Source: DSXH01 sp020724325 (GTDB taxonomy: Bacteria; Bacteroidota; Ignavibacteria; Ignavibacteriales; Melioribacteraceae). From it: 64,000 bases of DNA. The notes beneath the pieces were generated by a model. That model saw only the letters and a program-made list of their open reading frames with translations, made no database searches and was not told the DNA's origin. The DNA lies in the NCBI GenBank assembly GCA_040756515.1, contig JBFLYW010000016.1, positions 1 through 64,000 of the forward strand, in the 5' to 3' direction. A program made the translations under genes and the position numbers. Below are positions 44,399-52,463 of the stretch, one piece after another; position 1 is the stretch's first letter; each line of letters starts with the position of its first letter.

Positions 44399-45097
44399 AT
44401 GAAAACAGTAAAAATATTTTTAATAATGCTTATGCTTGCCTCATCTATAAATGGTCAGAAAGATCAGAGCAGCATAACATTAAAAACATTTGAGGATTCG
44501 GTTAGTTACAGCATAGGTCAAAACATTGGTACCAGCCTTAAAGAACCGTATATGCAAATTAATTTTGAAATTCTTGTTCAAGCTATGAAAGATGCAATAA
44601 GCGGCACTCAAAAATTATTAAGCGATGAACAGATGCAAACTTGTATGATGAAATTTAATCAGAAAGTTATGGCTAAAAGAGAAGCTGACAATAAAATTAC
44701 AAGCGATAAAAACAAAGAAAAAGGAAAACAGTTTCTTGAAGCAAATTCTAAGAAAGATGGAGTTGTTGTTTTGCCAAGCGGACTTCAATATAAAGTAATT
44801 GTCAAAGGGGAGGGACCCTCACCAAAAGCAGAAGACAAGGTTAGCGTTCATTATACAGGTACTTTAATTGACGGAACAAAATTCGACAGCTCTTACGACC
44901 GGAATGCACCGGCAGTCTTTGGAGTTACACAGGTAATTAAAGGATGGACTGAAGCACTTCAATTGATGCGCGTTGGCGATAAGTGGGAATTGTTTATTCC
45001 TTCCGAATTAGCTTATGGAGATTCTGGTGCCGGTGGTGTAATTGGTCCCGGCGAAGTATTAGTTTTTGAAGTGGAGTTATTGAGCATAATTAAGTAA
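44399..45097 (+). CDS. FKBP-type peptidyl-prolyl isomerase, exported
   Basis: 232 residues with a signal peptide (KIFLIMLMLASSING). An N-terminal dimerisation helix region of the FkpA/Mip type (SYSIGQNIGTSLKEPY, AKREADNKI) precedes an FKBP domain (VSVHYTGTLIDGTKFDSSYD, VIKGWTEALQLMRVGDKWEL, GVIGPGEVLVFEVELL). It should aid folding of exported proteins in the periplasm. GGAG stands before the ATG. Confidence 0.93.
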   Translation: MKTVKIFLIMLMLASSINGQKDQSSITLKTFEDSVSYSIGQNIGTSLKEPYMQINFEILVQAMKDAISGTQKLLSDEQMQTCMMKFNQKVMAKREADNKITSDKNKEKGKQFLEANSKKDGVVVLPSGLQYKVIVKGEGPSPKAEDKVSVHYTGTLIDGTKFDSSYDRNAPAVFGVTQVIKGWTEALQLMRVGDKWELFIPSELAYGDSGAGGVIGPGEVLVFEVELLSIIK

Positions 45098-45289
45098 GAA
45101 CTTTTCTAAGATGGATTGAAAAAAAATACAGCTTTCGCAGATTTTCATTAGCGCTGTGACATAATAATTAGAATTGATCTATCATAACAAAACAAATGCT
45201 TAAGGTAGTATTATTATGCAGTTCTTTTATTTTTTAATAAGACACTTAGAAAAATCAGTGAGAACACTTAGTTTTTTCAGAAACTCAAC

Positions 45290-45339
45290 AACATTGAAGG
45301 TCACAAGGAAATAAATAGCGACTCTTGACCTTCAAGGTT
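45290..45339 (+). repeat. Nested palindrome, copy 2
   Basis: AACATTGAAGGTCA pairs with TGACCTTCAAGGTT, one mismatch in the left arm, loop CAAGGAAATAAATAGCGACTCT. Same family as 27355-27404. Confidence 0.75.
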
Positions 45340-45541
45340 TAGGTTCCGATCCCAGTAATGTTATTACGAATCCCGCAAAGCGACTAAGAGTCTACGGATA
45401 GATTCTTCGCCTCACTTCGTTCGGCTCAGAATGACAGGACACTATTTACTCTGTCATTTAATAGGTTCCCGACTTGTCGGGAGACGAAGAATTGTCATTC
45501 TGAAGGAATACCGACGCAGTCGGTATGACTGAAGAATCAAC

Positions 45542-45591
45542 AACCTTGAATGTCACTAGGAAATAAATAGCGACTCTTGACCTTCAAGGTT
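45542..45591 (+). repeat. Nested palindrome, copy 3
   Basis: AACCTTGAATGTCA pairs with TGACCTTCAAGGTT, one mismatch, loop CTAGGAAATAAATAGCGACTCT. Same family as 27355-27404. Confidence 0.75.
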
Positions 45592-45710
45592 TAGGTTCGA
45601 CTCTCATTGTCTATCAACGCCGGGATCGAAATGACAGGACACTTTTTACTTTGTTATTTATTTTATTGAAAAGCGGAATAATGGATTTCAAGCACAAAAC
45701 TCTTTATTTA

Positions 45711-46109
45711 TTAAATTAATTTATAATGAGGTACTTTAAAGCTTATAACAGAATCACAAGAAACTTTTTTTAATTCTGCTTCAGAATAGCATTCCCTTTT
45801 TTTTATTAATGTAAAAATAAATCCGTCATGCTTTAGATTTCTATTTGACAGAGAATCATCAATTTTTATAATTGTACCGGCGGCTTTGTATCCCTCGGCT
45901 CCTCCAACATCAAGTAACGAATCAAACTTTATATGTGAAAGGGCTTTCATAATCTGATAGGTGATAATGTAACGGTTTATAACATATTTTTCGCTGTTAG
46001 GATCTCGAAAACCATATATAGGTTGGTGTGCAAAGTAAATATTCGATTCAGTAGTTTCTTTGAATCTTTCCTCTAACCAAATTTTTGTAGTTTTAGTATA
46101 AGGATTCAT
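45711..46109 (-). pseudogene. SAM methyltransferase with a large in-frame internal deletion
   Basis: 132 residues. The N-terminus (EERFKETTESNIYFAHQPIYGF...MKALSHIKFDSLLDVGGAEGYKAA) is a proper class I methyltransferase start including the SAM motif I. It jumps directly to a segment (GTIIKIDDSLSNRNLKHDG, SFKVPHYKLI) that looks like the extreme C-terminus of the same kind of enzyme. The central acceptor and motifs II-IV, at least 100 residues, are missing, so activity is unlikely. The frame remains open. It lies at the edge of repeat cluster C, and rearrangement through repeats may have caused the loss. Confidence 0.6.
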
Positions 46110-46180
46110 TATTCAAAAAAATATAACTCAATAAAACATTTTCATAATAAGCTGTATAGGCGTTGTTAATCGGCACCATT

Positions 46181-46753
46181 TTATTCTTCAATAATATTCT
46201 TGTTTGCCTCTTTATTAAGTTCTTCAATAACCTTTGATTCATCACTATCTTTGCTTTCAGAAGTCTGTTCTATCATATCTTTAACAGATTCAGACTCGTA
46301 TAAATCACTCTTAACTTTTACAACAACTTTTTTTACCGGTGTAGAAAGATTGAGAGCAATACAAGGCATGTGAACATCAGTCGGAAAGAAGACAGCAAAA
46401 TAGCCGGCTTCTGCAATTAGGAAATTTCCTTCGCCTTTTAAGTAGAGCGCATCTTTTTCTGTATCGTATTCATGAGTAACAATCATTTTGTTCTTGTGAG
46501 AATAACCCATCTTTTCCTTGCCGCTTACAATGTACTGAATATCAATATACTTTTTATGAGCTTCCCATTTTCCGGAAGTGATAGGTTTTGTATCGTAATG
46601 CTGAACAATTGCGTAAATATTATCGCCGTCAATTGTGTATTTATCCGGCTCAACATTGTTAAAATCCGTTGATCGTAAGTACTCGAAAGCTTTTTGGAAT
46701 CTTTCATTAACTTGGAAATATAATTCAGCGTTTTTAAGTTGATCGAATATCAT
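46181..46753 (-). CDS. YhcH/YjgK/YiaL-family protein
   Basis: 190 residues. The DUF386 fold is clear: DGDNIYAIVQHYDTKP, WEAHKKYIDIQYIVSGKEKMG, and a metal site around FFPTDVHMPCIAL. The family includes the beta-subunit-type anomerases and cupin-like sugar isomerases of sialic acid use. The last 40 residues form an unusual acidic tail (SESKDSDESKVIEELNKE). GAGGC precedes the ATG. Confidence 0.9.
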   Translation of the reverse strand: MIFDQLKNAELYFQVNERFQKAFEYLRSTDFNNVEPDKYTIDGDNIYAIVQHYDTKPITSGKWEAHKKYIDIQYIVSGKEKMGYSHKNKMIVTHEYDTEKDALYLKGEGNFLIAEAGYFAVFFPTDVHMPCIALNLSTPVKKVVVKVKSDLYESESVKDMIEQTSESKDSDESKVIEELNKEANKNIIEE

Positions 46754-46782
46754 ATTGCCTCAATATTTTTTAGAGAAAATTT

Positions 46783-47310
46783 TTACAGCTTGAACATCAA
46801 GCCGCCGTAGATGGCTATGAAGTCGCTCTTTAAGTCGTTACTAATTTTTAGATCTTTAAGATTACCCATCTTAACATATCTAAGATCGCCGGTTATAATT
46901 GCACTGCCCAGATCCAATTCAATACCAGCACCGGCATGGTAGCCTACTTCTCTTTGTGTTTCTGAAGGAAAAGAAGCAAATATTCCAGAATACTCTATTT
47001 TAGTGTTGTACCAGCCAAGCCCGGCTTCAACATGAATTAATGGAAGAAGTTTTAACATTGCCGTTGCCATTATAGGATAGCTGGTAGCTTTGATTACTCC
47101 ATCTTCATATTCCTCTGTCTTATATCCGATAGAGCCCTCAATAGCAAGTCCGCCTAAATTAAGTCTTACGGCTCCAGCCGGCATCCATACGCCTTTCTCT
47201 GCATCAGATGTTTTAACGTATGCAACTTGAGGTCCAATTGAAAGGGATTGAGCACTCAGTATTGATAAAAGGCTGAAAAGAAATACGAGAGTTAATATTG
47301 AGCGTTTCAT
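46783..47310 (-). CDS. Outer-membrane beta-barrel protein
   Basis: About 175 residues from the ATG at 47310 (AGGAGT upstream), where a signal peptide begins (KRSILTLVFLFSLLSILSAQ). Alternating strands (GGLAIEGSIGYKTEEYEDG, SAIITGDLRYVKMG, IAIYGGLMFKL) and a hydrophobic end suggest an eight-stranded barrel. No ligand motif. It follows the CocE gene by 54 bases on the same strand, reading in the same direction. Confidence 0.8.
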   Translation of the reverse strand: MKRSILTLVFLFSLLSILSAQSLSIGPQVAYVKTSDAEKGVWMPAGAVRLNLGGLAIEGSIGYKTEEYEDGVIKATSYPIMATAMLKLLPLIHVEAGLGWYNTKIEYSGIFASFPSETQREVGYHAGAGIELDLGSAIITGDLRYVKMGNLKDLKISNDLKSDFIAIYGGLMFKL

Positions 47311-47364
47311 TAATACTCCTGTTTTGTATGGATGTAAATTAACCAAAAAAAAGGATCTCCGAAA

Positions 47365-49224
47365 TTATTTTATCTGGTAAAATTGAATTTTAGAGGGAAA
47401 ATTTTTTGAAAAATAGACCCGGTTATAAACCTTCTGAAAATCTTCTTCTTTTGCATTATAAATATCTACAAACTTTTGCGGATTGCGATCGAAGAATGGG
47501 AAAAAACTGCTCTGAACCTGAATCATAATTTTATGACCCTTCATAAAAGTATGATCAACATCCTGCAATTTTATTTTAACATTAGTCACTTTATTTGGTT
47601 CAAAAGGTTCTGGATTTTCGAAACTGTTTCTGAATTTGCCGCGCATTATCTCATATCTTATAAGTCTTTGATATCCGCCTAACTCTATGTTGTTTGGATT
47701 TGGATTGGGATTTGCAATGCTGTCAGGATAAACATCTATTACTTTAACAACCCAATCTGCATCGGTACCTGTTGTAGAAACAAATAAGTCCGCCAATATT
47801 GGACCGGAAATAGTAACGTTTTCTTTAAGCGGTTCGGTTTCGAACACAAGAACATCCGGACGCGAAGATGCAAATCTCTGATCCTCACTCATATAAGTTC
47901 TGAAATACATTTGCTGTGAGTCATGAAATTTTGCAGTGTAAGGGACGGGTTTATTCGGGTCGCTTAAAAATTCGCAGAATAAATCGGCAGAATTATTCAG
48001 TATTTCCCACACCAATTTATTTTCTTTATCGAAGTACAAATTTGCAGAGGAATTAGCTGCTGGATGCCATTCTTCGTGATGAACCCAAATGTTCTCACCG
48101 GTTCTATAAGTAACTGCCTCGGGAAAATTTAATTTGCCTTCGCCTTTCAAGAAGTAATCGAAAAATGGATTAAGAATTTTTTCGTTGTAATAGTCGGATG
48201 TATTTTCCGGAAAACTGAAATCGCCGAATGAACTTCCGTTGCTTCTCGACCATCCGCCATGGCTCCACGGACCTATTACAATATAATTATTGTTAACGGG
48301 ATTTTTTTCTTCTATTGATTTATAAATATTAAGCGGTCCGTATAAATCCTCGCTGTCGTACCATCCGCCAACTATAAGCGATGCCGGCTTAACATTTTTA
48401 AAGTGGGGCAGATTATTTCTTTTTTGCCAAAATTGATCGTAAGTACCATGCTCTGTTATTGCATTCCAGAAGGGAAGTTTATGGTGGAAAAATTTCTTTT
48501 GAATATTAGGAAGCGGTCCGAGTTTAAGGAAAAAGTTATACATATCGGGAGAAGGATAAGGATCAATTGATTTCCAGGAAGTTGTTAATCCGGCTCTCGG
48601 CTGATCGAAACTTTTGAAGAAGTTGAATGACATAGTTAAAGTAAGAGCGCCGTTGTGGTGCATATCATCACCAATAAACCAATCGGAAATTGGAGCTTGG
48701 GGGGAAACGGCTTTTAATGCCGGATGAGAATCTATAAGACTCATTGCAGCATAAAACCCTGGATAAGAAATTCCCCATATCCCTACATTCCCGTTATTAT
48801 GTTTTATGTTTTTTACGAGCCATTCGATAGTGTCGTATGTATCGGTTGTTTCATCTATATCATTTTTGTTCTTCTTGTTTGGTATGTAAGCACGCATATT
48901 ATCGAATTCACCTTCACTCATAAATTTACCGCGTACATCCTGGAATACAAAAATGTAACCGCTCTTAGGGAAATGATCGTTTGGTCCAAGGGTGTTGGGA
49001 AAATTTTCTTCACCATACGGCGAAACAGTATAAGGGGTTCTTATCATTAGTATAGGATATAATTGGGTTGTATCCTTTGGCGTATATACAGAAGTAAATA
49101 AAGTAATTCCATCCCGCATCGGTATTCTATATTCTTTTTTATTGTAATTTTCTTTTATCCATTCTTTACCTTGACCTAAGTTAATGATTGAAAGTAATAG
49201 AAGAAGAATAAAAATCCGTTTCAT
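47365..49224 (-). CDS. CocE/NonD-family exported hydrolase
   Basis: 619 residues with a signal peptide (KRIFILLLLLSIINLGQG). The alpha/beta hydrolase core has YRIPMRDGITLFTSVYTPKD, VFQDVRGKFMSEGEF and the nucleophile elbow GISYPGFYAAMS; GGWYDSED and WSHGGW fit the Asp and His of the triad. A C-terminal jelly-roll domain follows, as in X-Pro dipeptidyl-peptidases and cocaine esterase. It probably cleaves peptides or acyl compounds in the periplasm. GGAGC precedes the ATG. Confidence 0.9.
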   Translation of the reverse strand: MKRIFILLLLLSIINLGQGKEWIKENYNKKEYRIPMRDGITLFTSVYTPKDTTQLYPILMIRTPYTVSPYGEENFPNTLGPNDHFPKSGYIFVFQDVRGKFMSEGEFDNMRAYIPNKKNKNDIDETTDTYDTIEWLVKNIKHNNGNVGIWGISYPGFYAAMSLIDSHPALKAVSPQAPISDWFIGDDMHHNGALTLTMSFNFFKSFDQPRAGLTTSWKSIDPYPSPDMYNFFLKLGPLPNIQKKFFHHKLPFWNAITEHGTYDQFWQKRNNLPHFKNVKPASLIVGGWYDSEDLYGPLNIYKSIEEKNPVNNNYIVIGPWSHGGWSRSNGSSFGDFSFPENTSDYYNEKILNPFFDYFLKGEGKLNFPEAVTYRTGENIWVHHEEWHPAANSSANLYFDKENKLVWEILNNSADLFCEFLSDPNKPVPYTAKFHDSQQMYFRTYMSEDQRFASSRPDVLVFETEPLKENVTISGPILADLFVSTTGTDADWVVKVIDVYPDSIANPNPNPNNIELGGYQRLIRYEIMRGKFRNSFENPEPFEPNKVTNVKIKLQDVDHTFMKGHKIMIQVQSSFFPFFDRNPQKFVDIYNAKEEDFQKVYNRVYFSKNFPSKIQFYQIK

Positions 49225-49724
49225 TTTATTGCTCCGTTCAATTTTTTACTTTTTTTTGAATTTTGCCATTCTGCCAGGTTTCCATTCATCTGACTTATAT
49301 GAACATCAACATGATTAGAATAAATACCGAGCCATTCTTCCAGTGTAACTTTGCCGCGCTCGGGATGAATTATGTAATTGTTCCATTTTTGTTCGGGAAT
49401 TTTTTCGAGGAGTTTAAAAGTTAATAAGCGGAGCTGAGCAAAGAGTTCTAAAGCCAGATCTAAATCCTGATCCTTGTAATTAAGTTCTTCTGCCCAGATA
49501 TCCTGGTTGTAAGGTGTAATAGTAGTTGCCGATTCTGCAATTATTTTCCGGCATCTGGCATAACCAACAGATTCGCTGTCAGCAAGATGAAGAATAATTT
49601 CTCTAATGCTCCATTTATCAGGAGCCGGCTTATAGTCGAATGCTTGTTTAGGATAATTTTGAAGAGCGCTTTGTAATTTTTCGAAACCTCTTCTGTAATT
49701 TACCAGGTTCTCTGAACGGGTCAT
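49221..49724 (-). CDS. DinB-family protein
   Basis: 167 residues, four-helix DinB fold. Metal-ligand positions show as HLADSE, and the family's W-x-L-REI stretch (KWSIREIILHLADSE). The third ligand motif (NHVDVHISQM) is near the C-terminus. GGAGG precedes the ATG. It overlaps the start of the CocE gene by four bases, which suggests coupled translation. A thiol transferase or hydrolase role is possible. Confidence 0.9.
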   Translation of the reverse strand: MTRSENLVNYRRGFEKLQSALQNYPKQAFDYKPAPDKWSIREIILHLADSESVGYARCRKIIAESATTITPYNQDIWAEELNYKDQDLDLALELFAQLRLLTFKLLEKIPEQKWNNYIIHPERGKVTLEEWLGIYSNHVDVHISQMNGNLAEWQNSKKSKKLNGAIK

Positions 49725-49737
49725 AAAACCTCCGGGA

Positions 49738-50460
49738 TTAATTGCCGATTAGTTTCTCTGCTTCAGTTAAGTTTTCTTTTTTACCAAGGTCAATAAACAT
49801 CGAATTACTATGATCAAAATAAGTTATTCTATGTTTAGATGCGATTGAAAGATAGAGTTCCATAAGAGGAAATACATCCCGTTCAATCATACAATCAAAC
49901 ACTGCCGGCTCTAAAATTTGTATTCCGCTAAATGCAAGCCTAGATAATTCACCAACAGGTTTTCGCGTTAATTTTGTTATATTTTCTTTTTCATTCGTCC
50001 AGCCGCACAAGGTTGAATCTTCATCAAAAAGAAAATAGCGGGAGGATTTTCTTTTCTGAACGGCAAGCGTCGCAATAGACTTATTATTAATGTGATGATT
50101 TAATAAAGCGGTTAGGTTTATTCCGGAAAGAATATCGACATTATGAACGAGGAAGGGTTTGTGATCATCAAAAAACCACGCAGCTTTTTTTATGCCGCCG
50201 CCGGTCTCTAAAAGAAGGTTTCTTTCGTCAGAGAATTTTATCTCAATACCAAAAAAATTTTTAGATTCAACAAACTCAACTATTTGTTCCGCAAAATGAT
50301 GGACGTTAATAATAACCGATTTGAATCCTGAACGGATCAATTTTTGTACTACAATTTCAAGAAAAGTGATGCCGTTTATTTCAACCAAAGCTTTGGGTTT
50401 TGAATCTGTTATTGGTCTTAACCTGGTGCCTAATCCGGCTGCAAGTATAAATGCTTTCAT
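49738..50460 (-). CDS. Sugar-phosphate nucleotidyltransferase, MurU-like
   Basis: About 240 residues from the ATG at 50460. It has the nucleotidyltransferase signature FILAAGLGTRLRPITDSKPKALVEINGITFLE, the ETGGGIKKAA motif and the metal Asp in LVHNVDILSG. Its size matches MurU, which makes UDP-MurNAc from MurNAc 1-phosphate in cell-wall recycling. The gene directly upstream is an AmgK-like sugar kinase, MurU's partner in Pseudomonas, so recycling is well supported. Start lies nine bases after the upstream gene's stop. Confidence 0.85.
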   Translation of the reverse strand: MKAFILAAGLGTRLRPITDSKPKALVEINGITFLEIVVQKLIRSGFKSVIINVHHFAEQIVEFVESKNFFGIEIKFSDERNLLLETGGGIKKAAWFFDDHKPFLVHNVDILSGINLTALLNHHINNKSIATLAVQKRKSSRYFLFDEDSTLCGWTNEKENITKLTRKPVGELSRLAFSGIQILEPAVFDCMIERDVFPLMELYLSIASKHRITYFDHSNSMFIDLGKKENLTEAEKLIGN

Positions 50461-50471
50461 CAAAATTTTAT

Positions 50472-51893
50472 TTACTGATTTAATATGGTATGATTTAGTA
50501 CTATTTCTAAATCATACTTACTTTTTAGGAAGCTGCTTAAACTTTCTGCGCAATAAACAGAACGGTGCTGCCCTCCGGTGCATCCGTAATTGACCATTAA
50601 ATTTGTCCAGCCCCTATTTATGTAGTTAACTACAGATTGTTCAACAATATCGAAAGAATCCTTAAGAAATTTTTGGGCTTCCGGCTGTGAGTCTAAATAT
50701 TTTTTTACTAATTCATCTTTTCCGGTTAATGTTTTGTATTCCTCTATCCTTCCCGGGTTGGGGATAGAACGGCAATCAAATACAAATCCTCCTCCGTTAC
50801 CAGTAAAATCAAATGGAATCTTATCTTTGTAAGAAAAGCTGTTTATTCTAACATTCAATCTTTTCGTTTCGACAGATGTTCCATTTAGTCCAGAAAATTG
50901 ATCGGACCGAATAATTTTTGTAAGGCACTCTATTAGATGAGGGATTTTAATTTTATATTTTTTGTTGTCAAGAATCGACTTTAAATTTTTGACAGCAAAT
51001 GGAATACTGGTTAAAAAGTGAGCTTTACCTTCGTAATATCCTCTATATCCATAAGTACCTAACATTTGGAGAATTCTGACAAGCGCAAAATCAAAGTAAA
51101 ATTTTTTGAATTTCCGGAGATCAATTTTTTTATGTGCTGCGAGAGAGCTAATATAATGCTCGAATAGATCTTTTCTAAGATCTTCAGCTAAATTTAATTT
51201 TGAGCTGTAGAGAAACGAAGCCAGATCATATTGCAAAGGACCTTTTCTTCCTCCTTGAAAATCTATAAAATATAAATCGCCGTCTTTAATCATAATGTTT
51301 CTTGCATTGAAGTCGCGGTACATAAAATAGTTTTTGTCAGCCTTCATTAGCCCGTTCGAAAAATTCTGAAAGTCGGCTTCGAGTTCTTGTTCATCGAAAT
51401 TAATGCCGGTCAATTTAAGGAAGTAGTATTTGAAGTAGTTTAAATCCCACATAATTGATTGTTTATCGAAAGCTGCTCGAGGATAACACACTGAATAATC
51501 AAGCTCTCTGGAAGCAGAGATTTGGAAACGCGGCAGCTGCGAAAGGGCATTCTTAATTAAATGAATTGTTGCGGCAAAGTTGTTTCCAGTTGAACTGATT
51601 AATGAATATAGAGTTTGATTGCCCAAATCTTCTATAAGGTAGTTGTTCTCTTTTAGATTTTGCGCATAAATTTTTGGAACGTTTAATTCATACTTGCTGA
51701 AATGTTTAGCAAGATAAATGAATGCTCTGTTCTCACGCTTATCCGGATTATAAACAGCCAGAGCAGATTTGTTTTTACTTTCAATCCGGAAATATCTCCG
51801 CATAGAACCAGAAAGTGGAAGCGGGTTAAATGAAATAGATTTTTCATTAGCCCACTTTTCAAATAGCTCAATTAATTTTATCTGGTTAACCAT
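50472..51893 (-). CDS. AmgK-like amino-sugar kinase fused to a RapZ C-terminal domain
   Basis: 473 residues. Residues 1 to about 315 are an aminoglycoside-phosphotransferase-type kinase (MYRDFNARNIMIKDGDLYFIDFQGGRKG, the HxDxxxxN and DFQ metal motif with D in place of H in the first), as in AmgK, which phosphorylates MurNAc and GlcNAc at C1. About 345-473 match the C-terminal domain of RapZ (FVFDCRSIPNPGRIEEYKTLTG, YGCTGGQHRSV), whose basic site binds glucosamine 6-phosphate or RNA in E. coli. The RapZ kinase-like N-terminal domain is absent. The fusion may tune recycling to amino-sugar level. Confidence 0.88.
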   Translation of the reverse strand: MVNQIKLIELFEKWANEKSISFNPLPLSGSMRRYFRIESKNKSALAVYNPDKRENRAFIYLAKHFSKYELNVPKIYAQNLKENNYLIEDLGNQTLYSLISSTGNNFAATIHLIKNALSQLPRFQISASRELDYSVCYPRAAFDKQSIMWDLNYFKYYFLKLTGINFDEQELEADFQNFSNGLMKADKNYFMYRDFNARNIMIKDGDLYFIDFQGGRKGPLQYDLASFLYSSKLNLAEDLRKDLFEHYISSLAAHKKIDLRKFKKFYFDFALVRILQMLGTYGYRGYYEGKAHFLTSIPFAVKNLKSILDNKKYKIKIPHLIECLTKIIRSDQFSGLNGTSVETKRLNVRINSFSYKDKIPFDFTGNGGGFVFDCRSIPNPGRIEEYKTLTGKDELVKKYLDSQPEAQKFLKDSFDIVEQSVVNYINRGWTNLMVNYGCTGGQHRSVYCAESLSSFLKSKYDLEIVLNHTILNQ

Positions 51894-51896
51894 AAA

Positions 51897-52127
51897 TTAT
51901 TTGTCAATTAATTCCGGTCTATTAAAATTCCATTCGATTCTGGAATAGAAAAGAGAAATAATAGCAGAAGCTTGTGCCCGGTCGAATCCCAAGGAAAATA
52001 TCGTCATAGTGTTTAATAGAATATCCTTCATATCAAATTTGTTTTTACCGCAATTATGTCGGATAATTTTCATACCCGTTCTTTTATGTGAAGCGATTGA
52101 GGGATATTTCAATCGCCTTTCAAACAA
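51897..52127 (-). CDS. Small hypothetical protein
   Basis: Up to 76 residues; an internal ATG (MKIIRHNCGKNKF) may be the real start. The last 45 residues (DMKDILLNTMTIFSLGFDRAQASAIISLFYSRIEWNF) look like a folded helical protein. The stop lies three bases before the AmgK-RapZ start, so it may be translated with it. It could also be the tail of a larger gene broken by repeat cluster D directly upstream. I do not recognise the family. Confidence 0.4.
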   Translation of the reverse strand: MFERRLKYPSIASHKRTGMKIIRHNCGKNKFDMKDILLNTMTIFSLGFDRAQASAIISLFYSRIEWNFNRPELIDK

Positions 52128-52194
52128 ACCCGTGGATTACTCATATTTAAAAATAATATTACGAGACCTTTTAAAAATTTTGTCTGTCACTTCG

Positions 52195-52440
52195 ACTTCG
52201 TCTGTAAATTGACGGAGCTGGAGATTCGAATCTAAACCTTGAAGGTCAAGAGCTGTTATTTATTTCCTCATGACCTTCAAGGTTGTTGATTCTTCAGTCA
52301 TACCGACTGCGTCGGTATTCCTTCAGAATGACAGAGTAAAAAGTGCCCTGTCATTCTGAACTGAACGAAGTGAGGTGAAGAATCTATTCGTAAGTTCATC
52401 GTCTCCCGACAAGTCGGGATTCTTCGAAATAAAATTTTTA
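52195..52440. repeat. Intergenic repeat cluster D
   Basis: It holds the nested palindrome in reverse orientation (52235-52284), TACCGACTGCGTCGGTA (about 52300-52316), GTCATTCTGAACTGAACGAAGTGAGG and CCCGACAAGTCGGG (about 52405-52418). From 52235 to about 52340 it is the reverse complement of cluster C, 45493-45600. It lies between the small hypothetical gene and the end of the M28 peptidase gene. Confidence 0.75.
52235..52284 (-). repeat. Nested palindrome, copy 4 (reversed)
   Basis: Arms AACCTTGAAGGTCA and TGACCTTCAAGGTT pair perfectly. The loop read on the - strand, TGAGGAAATAAATAACAGCT, matches copy 1. Confidence 0.8.
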
Positions 52441-52463
52441 AATTTTTCAGAAGACATATTCCA

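Larger units (their letters stand above)
45240..45640. repeat. Intergenic repeat cluster C
   Basis: About 400 non-coding bases. They hold two copies of the 50-base nested palindrome (45290-45339, 45542-45591), CCCGACTTGTCGGG (about 45468), TACCGACGCAGTCGGTA (45510-45526), AATCCCGCAAAGCG, and paired CATTCTGAAGGAA / TTCGGCTCAGAATGACA segments. The stretch from about 45493 to 45600 is repeated, reversed, in cluster D. It resembles an array at first sight but has no regular spacers. Confidence 0.75.

Noticed and set aside
45240..45640. Repeat array that might be a CRISPR
   Set aside because: The repeated units are hairpin modules of different lengths at irregular distances, with no constant repeat-spacer pattern and no cas genes near.
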